Positions 9,763 to 19,324 are shown, counted from the first letter of the stretch. The stretch is 61,464 nt of DNA from Planctomycetota bacterium (GCA_002746535.1 NVWA01000025.1:33897-95360), one strand, 5' to 3'. The notes: generated from the sequence alone by a model not told the origin. Made by a program: numbers and translations.

Positions 9763-10326
9763 ATGAGTGAATTAAAAGATTTTCAGAAGTTAGTCATTTC
9801 CAATGCTGAGCACGCTAAAGGTATGCTAGTAGGAGATAAAGCACCTGATTTCAATTTACCAAATGCGCTAGGGAAGACCATCTCTCTTTCGCAATGTCTA
9901 AAATCTGGCCCTGTAATCCTTAAGTTCTACAGAGGGGAATGGTGTCCACACTGTAATCTTGATCTCCGTGAAATTCAGAATCATATTGAAGAAATTAAGG
10001 CTTTAGGAGTCCAGGTTTTAGCAGTCAGTCCTCAAAACCCCAATGCCGCACTTACTATTACACAAAAAAATGATCTTGTTTTTGATGTGCTAAGCGATAG
10101 CAACCAAGAAGTGATTCGTGCTTATAATCTTCAGTTTGATCCTGGGCAAGATTATCATCAAAAAAGAGACCTCACCCTTTTAAACGGCGATGGCTCTATT
10201 ACACTTCCCGTACCTGCCACCTTTATTATCACTTCGGATTCTGTCATTGTAACCTCCCACGTTGATACAAATTATACCGAACGAATGCCTGTGGAAGAAA
10301 TATTAAATATTTTAAAGAAGCTATAG
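9763..10326 (+). CDS. Peroxiredoxin-like protein (AhpC/TSA) with CPHC motif
   Basis: This thioredoxin-fold protein of about 187 residues opens with a helical stretch, then APDFNLPNALGKTISLSQ, and carries the active-site segment FYRGEWCPHCNLDL (Cys61 and Cys64 from the chosen start). That matches the peroxiredoxin-like group that has a CxxC in place of the single peroxidatic Cys of classical AhpC. It should reduce peroxides or act as a thiol oxidoreductase in the cytoplasm, since no signal peptide is visible. I chose the ATG at 9763, preceded by GGATATAAA, over an in-frame TTG five codons earlier. It stands alone, transcribed away from the operon on its left. Confidence 0.8.
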   Translation: MSELKDFQKLVISNAEHAKGMLVGDKAPDFNLPNALGKTISLSQCLKSGPVILKFYRGEWCPHCNLDLREIQNHIEEIKALGVQVLAVSPQNPNAALTITQKNDLVFDVLSDSNQEVIRAYNLQFDPGQDYHQKRDLTLLNGDGSITLPVPATFIITSDSVIVTSHVDTNYTERMPVEEILNILKKL

Positions 10327-10365
10327 CAGGATAGAGTCAAAAAGCATTGATACATAAAAAAAAAT

Positions 10366-10388
10366 AAAGGTCCGTCCCTTAATTTCCC
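10366..10388 (+). repeat. Degenerate GGTCTGTCCCTTAATT-type repeat, copy 3
   Basis: AAAGGTCCGTCCCTTAATTT is the copy closest to the apparent consensus. It lies just after the peroxiredoxin gene. The gap 10327-10685 otherwise holds copy 4 and the regulator's upstream inverted repeat. Confidence 0.5.
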
Positions 10389-10515
10389 ATAACATTAAAG
10401 GTGTTATTTTTTTTACAACATAGATTGTTTTTTTGATATTTCAATGGAGATTGATTAGGAAAAGACGAGCTAGCAGCTCGCTCTCCCAGATCGTTTTATC
10501 ATAAATAATTAATCT

Positions 10516-10550
10516 AGGTCTGTTCCTTAATTTTGCGTCCCTTAATTCCC
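10516..10550 (+). repeat. Degenerate GGTCTGTCCCTTAATT-type repeat, copy 4 (tandem)
   Basis: AGGTCTGTTCCTTAATTT is followed at once by a second partial unit, GCGTCCCTTAATTCCC. The doubled tail distinguishes this copy from the other three. Confidence 0.45.
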
Positions 10551-10621
10551 AACTTCGATTAACTTAATGTTCATCGTTTTTTATATTTAATAGGACTAAA
10601 AGGGAAAATCTATTGTTTTTT

Positions 10622-10668
10622 ATAGAACAATCAGTATTATAAATATTTTATTATTCTAATTGTTCTAT
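10622..10668. promoter_or_regulatory. Inverted repeat ATAGAACAAT/ATTGTTCTAT before the regulator
   Basis: A perfect 10-bp inverted repeat lies at 10622-10631 and 10659-10668, with centres 37 bp apart, ending 17 bp before the regulator start. The core ATAGAAC also occurs in the shared motif at 29114 and 52784. It is a likely autoregulatory operator for the GntR-LacI protein encoded next to it. That is inference from position. Confidence 0.5.
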
Positions 10669-10685
10669 TTATTGGATTTGGAAGA

Positions 10686-11813
10686 TTGAAAACCACTCTA
10701 GTTGAAGAAATCAAAGCCAAGCTACTTCAAATGATTCTTGAGGAGAGATTGCCTCACGATCAGCCACTTCCTACGATTAGAAAACTGGCCCAAAGATTCA
10801 ATACTAGCGTAATGACAGTTCAGAAAGCTGTAAAGGCTTTGTCAGAAGAAGACATTATTGAAGCAAAAAGAGGAAAAGGTCTATTTGTTAAGCCTTCGGT
10901 ACGATCTGAAAAAACAAATAATCGAATTGGCTTGGTATTTCCCCAACGGGAATCCTATTTAAACTCTAGTCCTTATCCAAAAATTATTATTGACACCATT
11001 CGTAAGAGAATTGCTAAGCATTCATTAAGTCTTGAAGTTTGTTCAATTCATTCATTGAATGAGTCTGAAATATTAAAATTTCTCCAAGCTAAAGACCTTG
11101 GTGGAATACTTTCATTTGAAGTGGAAAGTGAACGCATCTTAATAGAAATGAAACGACTTAAGTTGCCGATTATAAGCTTAGATTACGATGCCTTTCGCAT
11201 TGGAATAAGTTCTGTCGTTTATGACAATACGTGTGGTTGTTTTGATGCTACAAAATATTTGATCGACTGTGGTCATAAACATATCGCGATGATGTCGCCT
11301 TATCTAAGTCATAACTTAGGTGGGGTCCCCCATCTTGATTACACATCTGAGCAACGTACACTTGGTTATCGAATGGCGATGCATAGTGCTGGATTAGAAA
11401 ATAGCATTGAAGAGTATCCACATGACAAAAAACTCTTGAAAGAAAAATGTCTCCAAATATTTGGGCGAAGACCAACACCCACGGCAATTGTGTGCGCAGT
11501 TGACCAGAAAGCTATTGCCATTGCAAACATTGCCATTGAACTGGGTTTTAAAATCCCTGAAGAGCTTAGCATTATTGGCTTTGGTGATATTGGTTTAAAA
11601 ATATCATCCGGTCAGCGACTAGCATCTGTCAGTATAGACATGAAAGGTATGGGAGAACAAGCTGTTAATCTTTTAGTAAATCAGATCTATGGCAAGGAAA
11701 ATGAGCTTAGAAGAATTCTTTTATCAACTCAAATCAAAGAACATAAAACGATCAGAAACTTGCGCAATAAATCAATGAAAAAAGTTCAAATTATTTTGGA
11801 TAAAGAAAAATAA
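10686..11813 (+). CDS. GntR-LacI hybrid transcriptional regulator
   Basis: Residues 1-70 form a GntR-type winged helix (LPTIRKLAQRFNTSVMTVQKAVKALSEEDII and then EAKRGKGLFV). Residues 75-375 form a LacI/periplasmic-binding-like effector domain (NNRIGLVFPQ, DCGHKHIAMMSP, PTAIVCAVDQKAIA, ELSIIGFGDIG). Proteins with this AraR-like layout sense sugars. The start is TTG; an upstream GGA at a 9-nt distance is the best ribosome site. It heads a plus-strand group with the lipoprotein and the two beta-propeller proteins, which it may control. A perfect inverted repeat lies just upstream. A second regulator of the same type is encoded at 52947-54059. Confidence 0.85.
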   Translation: MKTTLVEEIKAKLLQMILEERLPHDQPLPTIRKLAQRFNTSVMTVQKAVKALSEEDIIEAKRGKGLFVKPSVRSEKTNNRIGLVFPQRESYLNSSPYPKIIIDTIRKRIAKHSLSLEVCSIHSLNESEILKFLQAKDLGGILSFEVESERILIEMKRLKLPIISLDYDAFRIGISSVVYDNTCGCFDATKYLIDCGHKHIAMMSPYLSHNLGGVPHLDYTSEQRTLGYRMAMHSAGLENSIEEYPHDKKLLKEKCLQIFGRRPTPTAIVCAVDQKAIAIANIAIELGFKIPEELSIIGFGDIGLKISSGQRLASVSIDMKGMGEQAVNLLVNQIYGKENELRRILLSTQIKEHKTIRNLRNKSMKKVQIILDKEK

Positions 11814-11865
11814 TTTATTTTTTCCTATTTAAGAATCATTAATTTTTTATTAAAGAGGGATTACT

Positions 11866-13182
11866 GTGATAGTAAAAATGTGGGTTATGAGAATTATTAT
11901 TTTTTCTGGTATTTTTCTCTCAGGTTGCAATTCAAAACAAATTAAAAAATTCCTAAGCCCCCCGTGGAGGCCCGCTCCCCCTACTTGTAGTATTATCAAA
12001 ACAAAAACTCCTATTCAGATTGATGGTAAATTTGAGGATACCTGGAAACAAGCTGACACTTTAGTCTTTGTAAACTGGGATAGTTCTGAATGTGTTGAGA
12101 AAACAACCGCTTCACTTCTTTATGATGACAAATATTTATATGTCCGGTTCGTATGTTCTGAATCCGTAATGGAACTCCTTGGAGCAAAGCCTGAAATTCC
12201 CTATCACGATGATGTTGTAGAAATATTTTTGGACACTAATCGTGACCCAATGAACTATCACCTTATTCAGGTTTTTCCAAAGGGAAAAATAAAGCATCTA
12301 ATATGGGCATGGTCAAATGAATCTTTTGATTGGAACCCTGATGTTAAGGCAGCCGTTTTCGTAAATACTGCTAAAGGAACCTGGGATGTTGAGGTAGCAG
12401 TACCTCTTGAATCGCTTGACATTGATCCCCGCCAGGCTTACTGGAAGCTGAATCTGACACGAACTCGTTCAACAAAAAATAGGACACCTTTTCAGGATTC
12501 TGCCTGGTCACCAACGTTCAACAGAAGCAATGCACATATCCCAAAATACTTTGGCTTTGTTAATGGATTGAACTTGAAACAGATGGAGCTTTCTATGACC
12601 TGTCCAAAAATGAAACAACCAGTGACTACAGAAGAGTGGAAAAGAACCACCTCTTTTGATCTGGCCGGTATCATTGATAATTCAACAGCTATAGAAAAAA
12701 CATTTGCCTCAATTTGTCATGATGGAAAAAATTTATATATCCGTACGGTTTGCTTCGATTCTGAGATTGAAAAAATCAAGGCAAAAAATAATAAGCATGA
12801 CAACTCCAAGATATGGAAAGATGATCTTATAGAAATATTTCTATCTCCTGGAGATGATTTCAATAACTACTATCAGATAGTAGTTAACCCACTTGGGGCT
12901 GTAAGTGACCTTTCCTGGAAGAACAAAATAAGTGACTTGAAATGGGAATCGGGCTGCATTGTGAAAACAAAAATCGACAAAGATAAAAAATGCTGGATTA
13001 CTATCGTCACAATTCCACTTAAAAACCTGACGGTAGATATATCTAGGTGGCGATTTAATTTAACACGAACCCGTCAGATAAGAAATCGGAGGAGACCTAT
13101 AGAAGATACTGCTTGGGCACCGACTTTCCAGAAATTTTCACAGGTGCCTGAAAGATTTGGTTTACTTCGGCTTCAGGAATAA
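11866..13182 (+). CDS. Lipoprotein with two CBM9-like domains
   Basis: The N-terminus ends in a lipobox (LSGC, Cys about residue 21), so the 438-residue product should be a lipid-anchored envelope protein. Two similar halves follow, about residues 40-215 and 235-435. Each has the CBM9/DOMON-like pattern: IQIDGKFEDTWKQAD, DDKYLYVRFVCSES, DDVVEIFLDTN and then LNLTRTRSTKNR in the first half; DGKNLYIRTVCFDSE, DDLIEIFLSPGDD and FNLTRTRQIRNR in the second. CBM9-type modules bind carbohydrate chain ends, and haem or sugar binding is also known for DOMON relatives. The start is GTG with GAGGGA upstream. It probably lies in an operon with the beta-propeller genes. Confidence 0.7.
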   Translation: MIVKMWVMRIIIFSGIFLSGCNSKQIKKFLSPPWRPAPPTCSIIKTKTPIQIDGKFEDTWKQADTLVFVNWDSSECVEKTTASLLYDDKYLYVRFVCSESVMELLGAKPEIPYHDDVVEIFLDTNRDPMNYHLIQVFPKGKIKHLIWAWSNESFDWNPDVKAAVFVNTAKGTWDVEVAVPLESLDIDPRQAYWKLNLTRTRSTKNRTPFQDSAWSPTFNRSNAHIPKYFGFVNGLNLKQMELSMTCPKMKQPVTTEEWKRTTSFDLAGIIDNSTAIEKTFASICHDGKNLYIRTVCFDSEIEKIKAKNNKHDNSKIWKDDLIEIFLSPGDDFNNYYQIVVNPLGAVSDLSWKNKISDLKWESGCIVKTKIDKDKKCWITIVTIPLKNLTVDISRWRFNLTRTRQIRNRRRPIEDTAWAPTFQKFSQVPERFGLLRLQE

Positions 13183-13247
13183 AATGAAGACTGCTAATCA
13201 CCGGACACGATGAAATAAATAAAAATACTTTTTAAGGAGATGAATAA

Positions 13248-16200
13248 ATGAATAATTACAACAATTCAATTCTTATGTATCTAGTCATACTCAGTTTAAT
13301 ATTCTTGTTCTTTCCTGGATACCTTATCTCTAAGGAAAAACCAGATATAAAAAAATCACCTGAAATAGAAAACCTTTCTAAGCAGATAGTGGAGCAATCA
13401 AGTATAAAGGTAGGGTTGCTAGTGCATATTGGCAGTGGCAATGGCAAACTGACTGCGGCATTTGGAAAATCTGGAAATTTTCTAGTGCAAGGTCTCGAAG
13501 CTGACCGCAAACAGGTGGATAGTTCTCGAAAATATATTCAATCAGTCGGATTATATGGGCAAGTCTCCATTGATTTTTTGACCTTCAAGAAATTACCCTA
13601 TTCTAAAGACCTGATCAATCTAGTCGTAGCAGATAAAATTCCAGGGCTATTGAAACAAGGACTTAAATTGAAAGAGGTTTTACGTATACTCTGCCCAAAG
13701 GGAACATTTATTATAACCAATCGAGAGAAAGCAAATTCATCTGGGCTGTCGGAAAATGATCTGAAGATGAAATTGGCGGAGGCAGGTTTCGAAGACATTG
13801 AGATCGTTAATAAAAACGGCATCTGGGCAAAAGGGACAAAACCTCGCCCTAAGACCATGGACGACTGGCCACAGTATTGCCACGATGGTGGACAAACCCG
13901 TGTTTCTGGTGATCAGATCAAACCACTTAATGGGGTACGCTGGATTAGCGGCCCATCCAGACCCTTCCTCGACAAATATGCTCATTTCAAGTCAGATATG
14001 TACAGTGCGAACGGTCGTCTGATTTGTTGGTCTAAAATCCTTCCCTTTAATATCAAACCTGACGATCCCCAAGCCAAAGACCCTTTGACCTTAGTTGCTG
14101 TGGATGCCTATAATGGCTTTCCACTTTGGAAACGGGTATCAAAAGGTCCTCCACGTGATATCGTCGCAGTTGAAGATGTTATCTATACCATCTTAGACGG
14201 ATACCTTGTTGCACTGAATGCTAAAAATGGAAAAACCATTAATTCATTTATGAAAGTTGGCAATGCCAGACTTCTTTATGCCGACGGTTATCTTTTGGTA
14301 AAAGGCAGGAAGATATTAGCAATAGAAACGGAGACCGGAAAACAAAAATGGCAGTGCCCAGGCAAAACTGATTTGGTTATTAGCAATAATAGAGCCTATT
14401 TGCGTAGCAGCAAATCACTTCAATGTCTTGAACTGAATACAGGAAAAAAAGTTTGGGAAAAAGATACAGAGGACTGGTTGAAAGGTAGAGTCAAATTGAA
14501 ATTTTGCAAAAATAATATTCTCATACTCGTATGTAAGGAAAAGTATAGGAAAATCATTCATGGAATTTCTGCCAAGAATGGTCAGCATCTATGGACACAT
14601 CGTTATTCATATGGAAAAAGCAAATCAAAATATATCAGATGGTCTGTTTTTTATTCGAATAACTTGGTATGGTTTCAAAAATGGATAATACCAGGAAAAA
14701 GTAAATTCCAAGAATGGGTGGGACTGAATCCACAAACGGGCGATATTAAAAAAAGTTTTGTTATCCCAAAAACTAGTGTGTATGGTTGCTATCCTGAAAT
14801 GGCAACTGAGCAATTTTTTGTCCCTGGCAGACCAATTAACTTCCTGGATTGGAAGACCGGAAAAAATTCAAATTTTATGGGTGCCCGTTACGGATGCAAA
14901 GGTGGTGCTATTATCGCCAACAATTTATTCTACACGACACCTCACGACTGTGGTTGTTACAATGGAATGATTAAAGGATTTGCCGCATTTAGTTCAGAAA
15001 CTTCTATTGGTGATCAGGGGATACCAAAGAAGAATCAAACTATTTTCGAAGTAGGCCCAGCTATGGGTAAGTCGGTATCTAAAAATGGAAGCAACATAAA
15101 AGGGGATTGGCCGACATTTCGAGGTAATTCTGCTAGAAATGGCAAAGTGACTGAAACACCCTCTTCTGCAGGCGAACTTCTGTGGGAACAGAAGGTGGAT
15201 GATCAAAAGTGGCCTAGTGGTAATCTCGGAAAATGTTGGCAGGATAATCCTCTGGGTGGCGATCGGTTGACGCAACCAGTAATCGCCGAAGGAAAAATCA
15301 TCGTCTCTCTAGTTGAGAGTCATATTGTTGTGGCTATGGATGCAAAAACCGGAAAACAACTTTGGAAATTTACTACTGGAGGACGCCTTGATACTCCCCC
15401 AACAATATATAAAGGCCAATGTTTAGTTGGCTGCCATGACGGATGGGTTTACGCCATTAGAATCTCCGATGGAGTGCTAGCATGGCGATTCCGGGCTGCA
15501 CGCAGCAACAGAAAGATTGCGGCGTTTGGACAACTGGAATCCGCCTGGCCGATTGTGGGAGGAGTTCTCATTGTAGGTGAAACAGCCTATTGCGTTTCCG
15601 GACGAACAACTGAACTGGACAGTGGAGTCATATGTCTAGCATTTAAACCGAGCGATGGAAAAATACTCTGGCAAAAGCAGTTTTCTTCCATTGGGAAAGC
15701 CAGTTGGGGACCTAAAATTAAAAGGAAGCCATTTTCAGGACCAGCCGATTTACTTATAAGTGATGGAAAAACACTTTCGTTAAACGGTATTACTGCGCTT
15801 GATCTATTAACTGGAGAAGAAAAAAATGGGAAATATCCACTTAGCTCAACAAATGGTAGTGCCAGGACTTTTTATCATTTCCTTGATCGTGAATGGCATA
15901 AATACGCGCGGAATTGGGGGGTTGTTTTTCCTTTTTGGTCGGCTGGCTTAAATGGATATCTTGTCTTGAACGACAAGGCCGTATTCGGGTTCAGAACCAC
16001 GAAGATAAAACCGGCTGGAAAGACTCGTCCAATTCGCGCAGGAGGAGAGCTTTTCGCCATTGATCCAAAATCGAGGAAAAATATGCTTTGGACAATCGAG
16101 CTGAAAGACCCTTTCCAGGTTGAAGCCTTAGCGATTGGAGGAAATCTTCTTTTTGCCGCTGGTCCTGAAAATCGATTCAATCGAACTGCAGGAGGAAAAC

Positions 16201-16346
16201 TTTTGATTATTTCTACAAAAGATGGCAAGATTCAAAAAGAAATTAAATTGAAAGCACCACCCGTATCAGAAGGCATTGCTATCGCCGACGGAAAAATCTA
16301 CGTTTCCACCAACGACGGAAAGGTACTTTGTTTTGGCAAAAAATAA
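13248..16346 (+). CDS. Exported methyltransferase-like/PQQ-type beta-propeller protein 1
   Basis: This 1032-residue protein has a signal peptide (hydrophobic residues about 8-27). Residues 55-200 resemble a class I methyltransferase: VHIGSGNGKLTAAF keeps a GxGxG motif I, and VLRILCPKGTFIITN resembles a later strand. Residues 210-1030 are a large beta-propeller with PQQ-like repeats (AVDAYNGFPLWKR, AMDAKTGKQLWKFTTGG, VYAIRISDGVLAWRFRA, IFKVSTNDGKVLCF-like end). Such fusions are common in PVC bacteria and have no assigned function. Because SAM is cytoplasmic, the methyltransferase fold in an exported protein is probably not a working methyltransferase. The start follows AAGGAG. The stop overlaps the probable start of the next gene. 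Confidence 0.7.
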   Translation: MNNYNNSILMYLVILSLIFLFFPGYLISKEKPDIKKSPEIENLSKQIVEQSSIKVGLLVHIGSGNGKLTAAFGKSGNFLVQGLEADRKQVDSSRKYIQSVGLYGQVSIDFLTFKKLPYSKDLINLVVADKIPGLLKQGLKLKEVLRILCPKGTFIITNREKANSSGLSENDLKMKLAEAGFEDIEIVNKNGIWAKGTKPRPKTMDDWPQYCHDGGQTRVSGDQIKPLNGVRWISGPSRPFLDKYAHFKSDMYSANGRLICWSKILPFNIKPDDPQAKDPLTLVAVDAYNGFPLWKRVSKGPPRDIVAVEDVIYTILDGYLVALNAKNGKTINSFMKVGNARLLYADGYLLVKGRKILAIETETGKQKWQCPGKTDLVISNNRAYLRSSKSLQCLELNTGKKVWEKDTEDWLKGRVKLKFCKNNILILVCKEKYRKIIHGISAKNGQHLWTHRYSYGKSKSKYIRWSVFYSNNLVWFQKWIIPGKSKFQEWVGLNPQTGDIKKSFVIPKTSVYGCYPEMATEQFFVPGRPINFLDWKTGKNSNFMGARYGCKGGAIIANNLFYTTPHDCGCYNGMIKGFAAFSSETSIGDQGIPKKNQTIFEVGPAMGKSVSKNGSNIKGDWPTFRGNSARNGKVTETPSSAGELLWEQKVDDQKWPSGNLGKCWQDNPLGGDRLTQPVIAEGKIIVSLVESHIVVAMDAKTGKQLWKFTTGGRLDTPPTIYKGQCLVGCHDGWVYAIRISDGVLAWRFRAARSNRKIAAFGQLESAWPIVGGVLIVGETAYCVSGRTTELDSGVICLAFKPSDGKILWQKQFSSIGKASWGPKIKRKPFSGPADLLISDGKTLSLNGITALDLLTGEEKNGKYPLSSTNGSARTFYHFLDREWHKYARNWGVVFPFWSAGLNGYLVLNDKAVFGFRTTKIKPAGKTRPIRAGGELFAIDPKSRKNMLWTIELKDPFQVEALAIGGNLLFAAGPENRFNRTAGGKLLIISTKDGKIQKEIKLKAPPVSEGIAIADGKIYVSTNDGKVLCFGKK
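16317..16335 (+). promoter_or_regulatory. Ribosome site that fixes a TTG start
   Basis: GGAAAGG at 16317-16323 lies 9 nt before a TTG at 16333-16335. This is the best start for the second beta-propeller gene, and it leaves a 14-bp overlap with the stop of the first (TAA, 16344-16346). Translational coupling is likely. Upstream in-frame codons would encode a segment inside the first gene with no signal-peptide character. Confidence 0.6.
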
Positions 16347-19269
16347 CACGGGTCGGATATTAAAAAGATTATTCACTTATCTAAATATTGTGATTTTAAC
16401 TTTTCTTCTTTTCCAAGGAAATATCAAGTCTGAAGAAAACTCTAAAAAAATAATCTCAAAAGAAGTACGAGATCTTTCAACGAAAATAACTAAATATTCT
16501 AATATTAAAGCTGGTTATGTTGTCTGTTTAGGGAGTAGAAATGGAATGCTTGTTTCGGCATTAGCAGAAAATAATAAATACTATGTCCAAGCTTTAGAAC
16601 CTGACAAACCTGTTGTTGATATGATCAGGGAGGATCTTCAGAAAATGGGAGTTAATCATAACTCTTCAGTTGTCCAAGGAGAACTTAACAAGTTACCTTA
16701 TGTCGAAAATCTAATAAATTTGGTGGTCGTTGAAAACTTGACCATCGCAATAAATAAGCATTTCTCTCTAAAGGAAACTTTTCGGATTTTGGTTCCTAAT
16801 GGTGTTCTCATGTTAAAAGATGAAATAGGAGAGCAAGTAAAAAAAATAAATATCTCAAAGAGATGGGAAATTAAGAAATCAGGGACTTGGTCAATACTAA
16901 GGAAACCCAGGAACCCCAAAATGGGAAATTGGGCACAGTGGGCAGGCGGTGCAGACAGAAATATGATGACGCAAGATGAAGTTATTACTCCCGCCAATGA
17001 AATACGCTGGATGGCAAATCCGCGCACAGGGGCACGAGCTAAAAATGCAACTTTACAAGGTTTTATCTCAAGTGGTGGTCGAATCTTCTTTAAGAAACTT
17101 GACTGGGCTAAAGATGGAAGACTATCGCAATGGTACCTTGTGGCAATGGATGCATACAATGGTTTCGAGCTATGGAAAACACCGCTCGGCAAAACAGGTG
17201 TCTCTAACCTAAGTATATTTAATCACAGCCTTGCTTCTAGTAGGCAAAAGATATTTGTGAAACAAGGAAAAAAGATGCTTGTCTATAACACTCAAAACGG
17301 AAAAGCTCTAAATTTTTCTATAGAACCAGCAAAGCATCTTGTAATTCAAGATAATATTCTAATAGGAAATGGTGAAATTCTTTTTACTCAAGATTTGAAA
17401 ACTGGAAAAGTATTTTGGAAAACAACTGGAAATAGATACTTGCCCCCTGCTGTGGGAAAAAGCAAAGTATTTCATACTCAAAAACAATTTTTATTGGCTA
17501 ACGACCTTAAAACTGGCAAAGAAGTTTGGAGAACTCCGAAGGCTGATTTAATAATTAAGGATGGATCTATAAGAAATATTACTTTTGGATTTGGGCGTGT
17601 TTTCCTTGTTAGCGTTAGTAAAGGAAATTTTCAAGTTGGCGCAATTGATTCTAATAATGGAAAACCGATGTGGTCATTTAGCTATAAAGGAAGATTTCAA
17701 GCAATAATTGCCTACGATGATCAGGTCTGGGTTATGGGTATCCAAGCTGGTAGCGGACATAATGCAAAACTTGAATGGACTATTTTAAATTCTAAAACTG
17801 GCAAGGAAATAAAAAGATATTTACCTACGGGCGCCAATACTACTAGGTGTTACCCACCAAGAGCAACACTAAATTATATTTTGTATGGTAATGGTTGGCA
17901 TCTTGACAGACATACTCTTAAAGCTACACAAAGTAAAGGTGTGCGCAGTTATTGTGGTCGAGGGCAAATCCCGGCAAACGGTCTTGAATATTTTTTACCA
18001 ACTCCTTGTGTCTGCAATGTGATGCTTCGTGGCGTATATGCTTTATCTGGATCTAATAATAAAAGTAGCCTAAAAAGTAACAAGCTGATTAAAGGAAAGG
18101 GTCTTCCATTAAAGAATGGTAAAATTACACTTGATGATTGGCCTAGCTACCGGAAAGATATTAAAAGAAGTAATTTTACCTCAACTAAACTGCCAAAAGA
18201 ATTAAAAAAATTATGGAGCTTGAAAATGGCTAGAGGCCCAATAGCCCAAGCAACCAACGCATATGGGACAACATATGTGGCAGATCGGCTTTCACATAAA
18301 GTTATTGCCTTAAATTCTTTAACTGGACAAATTCTTTGGTCATTTACAGCAGATGGAAAGATAGCTTCATCCCCCACTTTGTATAAAGGATTATGTCTAT
18401 TTGGTTCTCGAAATGGCTGGGTATACGCTATCAGTGCAAAAAGTGGTAAATTAGTTTGGAGCCTACGTGTTGCCCCAAATGAAAAATACATAGCATCTTT
18501 TGGCCAAATAGAGTCTACCTGGCCAGTTATGGGTGATATATTAATTCAAAACGACAAACTATATTTTTGTGCCGGACGTGTGGGTTCTATGGATGGTGGT
18601 TTTTATGTAGGTGCTTTGATTCCTGAGACAGGAAAAATAATCTGGCAACAGAATATCAAAGGTCTGTTTATTGCGGATATTCCAATTGGTGACGGGAAGG
18701 ATGTCTTTATCTGTGGAATAAAATTTAATGGAGAAAATGGTAAATATGATAACAGAAAATTTAGCCCAAGAGGAATCCTTTCTTGCAGATATAACAAAGG
18801 GGTTGGGCGCGTTTCAATTTGGGATGCCATAGCCTCTTGGAACCCAATCATTTCGGCTAAACATCGTGGACACTTATCAGACAGAAGAGTTGTCGGTGAA
18901 AACATAGTCATTGGCAAGGATACCTCATTTGCCATAAAACGAATTAGCTGGCCAATGAAAGTGCCTAGAAAAGATTATGGGCGCTACATGATTTATGCAT
19001 CAGGGAAAAATAAATGGGAAAAAATGAAAACCCCTATGCAATTCAATTCTATAGTTCAGGCAGATAATATTCTCTATTGCGCCGGGAAACCTGAATATAG
19101 AGAAATAAATAGAAAGGCTGAGCTCTGGGTCATAAATTCAGAAGAGGGAAAAATCATTCAAAAAATTGAACTAGAATCTTATCCTACTTATGATGGGCTT
19201 TCTGCTGCCAATGGACAACTTTATCTCACAACAGAAGATGGAAAAGTAATATGCTTTGGGAATAAATAG
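16333..19269 (+). CDS. Exported methyltransferase-like/PQQ-type beta-propeller protein 2
   Basis: This protein of about 978 residues is a diverged tandem copy of the preceding product. A signal peptide (IVILTFLLFQG) is followed by a methyltransferase-like domain whose motif I is degenerate (CLGSRNGML in place of GxGxG), then a beta-propeller with repeats such as VAMDAYNGFELWKT, ALNSLTGQILWSFTADG, VYAISAKSGKLVWSLRV and the end LYLTTEDGKVICFGNK. Key shared landmarks include CNVMLRGVYALSG, which matches CYNGMIKGFAAFS in protein 1. Loss of motif I argues against SAM chemistry. I place the start at TTG 16333; an upstream in-frame TTG at 16276 is less likely. A strong terminator follows at 19325. 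Confidence 0.7.
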   Translation: MAKNNTGRILKRLFTYLNIVILTFLLFQGNIKSEENSKKIISKEVRDLSTKITKYSNIKAGYVVCLGSRNGMLVSALAENNKYYVQALEPDKPVVDMIREDLQKMGVNHNSSVVQGELNKLPYVENLINLVVVENLTIAINKHFSLKETFRILVPNGVLMLKDEIGEQVKKINISKRWEIKKSGTWSILRKPRNPKMGNWAQWAGGADRNMMTQDEVITPANEIRWMANPRTGARAKNATLQGFISSGGRIFFKKLDWAKDGRLSQWYLVAMDAYNGFELWKTPLGKTGVSNLSIFNHSLASSRQKIFVKQGKKMLVYNTQNGKALNFSIEPAKHLVIQDNILIGNGEILFTQDLKTGKVFWKTTGNRYLPPAVGKSKVFHTQKQFLLANDLKTGKEVWRTPKADLIIKDGSIRNITFGFGRVFLVSVSKGNFQVGAIDSNNGKPMWSFSYKGRFQAIIAYDDQVWVMGIQAGSGHNAKLEWTILNSKTGKEIKRYLPTGANTTRCYPPRATLNYILYGNGWHLDRHTLKATQSKGVRSYCGRGQIPANGLEYFLPTPCVCNVMLRGVYALSGSNNKSSLKSNKLIKGKGLPLKNGKITLDDWPSYRKDIKRSNFTSTKLPKELKKLWSLKMARGPIAQATNAYGTTYVADRLSHKVIALNSLTGQILWSFTADGKIASSPTLYKGLCLFGSRNGWVYAISAKSGKLVWSLRVAPNEKYIASFGQIESTWPVMGDILIQNDKLYFCAGRVGSMDGGFYVGALIPETGKIIWQQNIKGLFIADIPIGDGKDVFICGIKFNGENGKYDNRKFSPRGILSCRYNKGVGRVSIWDAIASWNPIISAKHRGHLSDRRVVGENIVIGKDTSFAIKRISWPMKVPRKDYGRYMIYASGKNKWEKMKTPMQFNSIVQADNILYCAGKPEYREINRKAELWVINSEEGKIIQKIELESYPTYDGLSAANGQLYLTTEDGKVICFGNK

Positions 19270-19324
19270 AATTTAAATTTCAGCATCCAGTTTTAAAAAA
19301 TAATAATAACTTAAAAATTTAATT

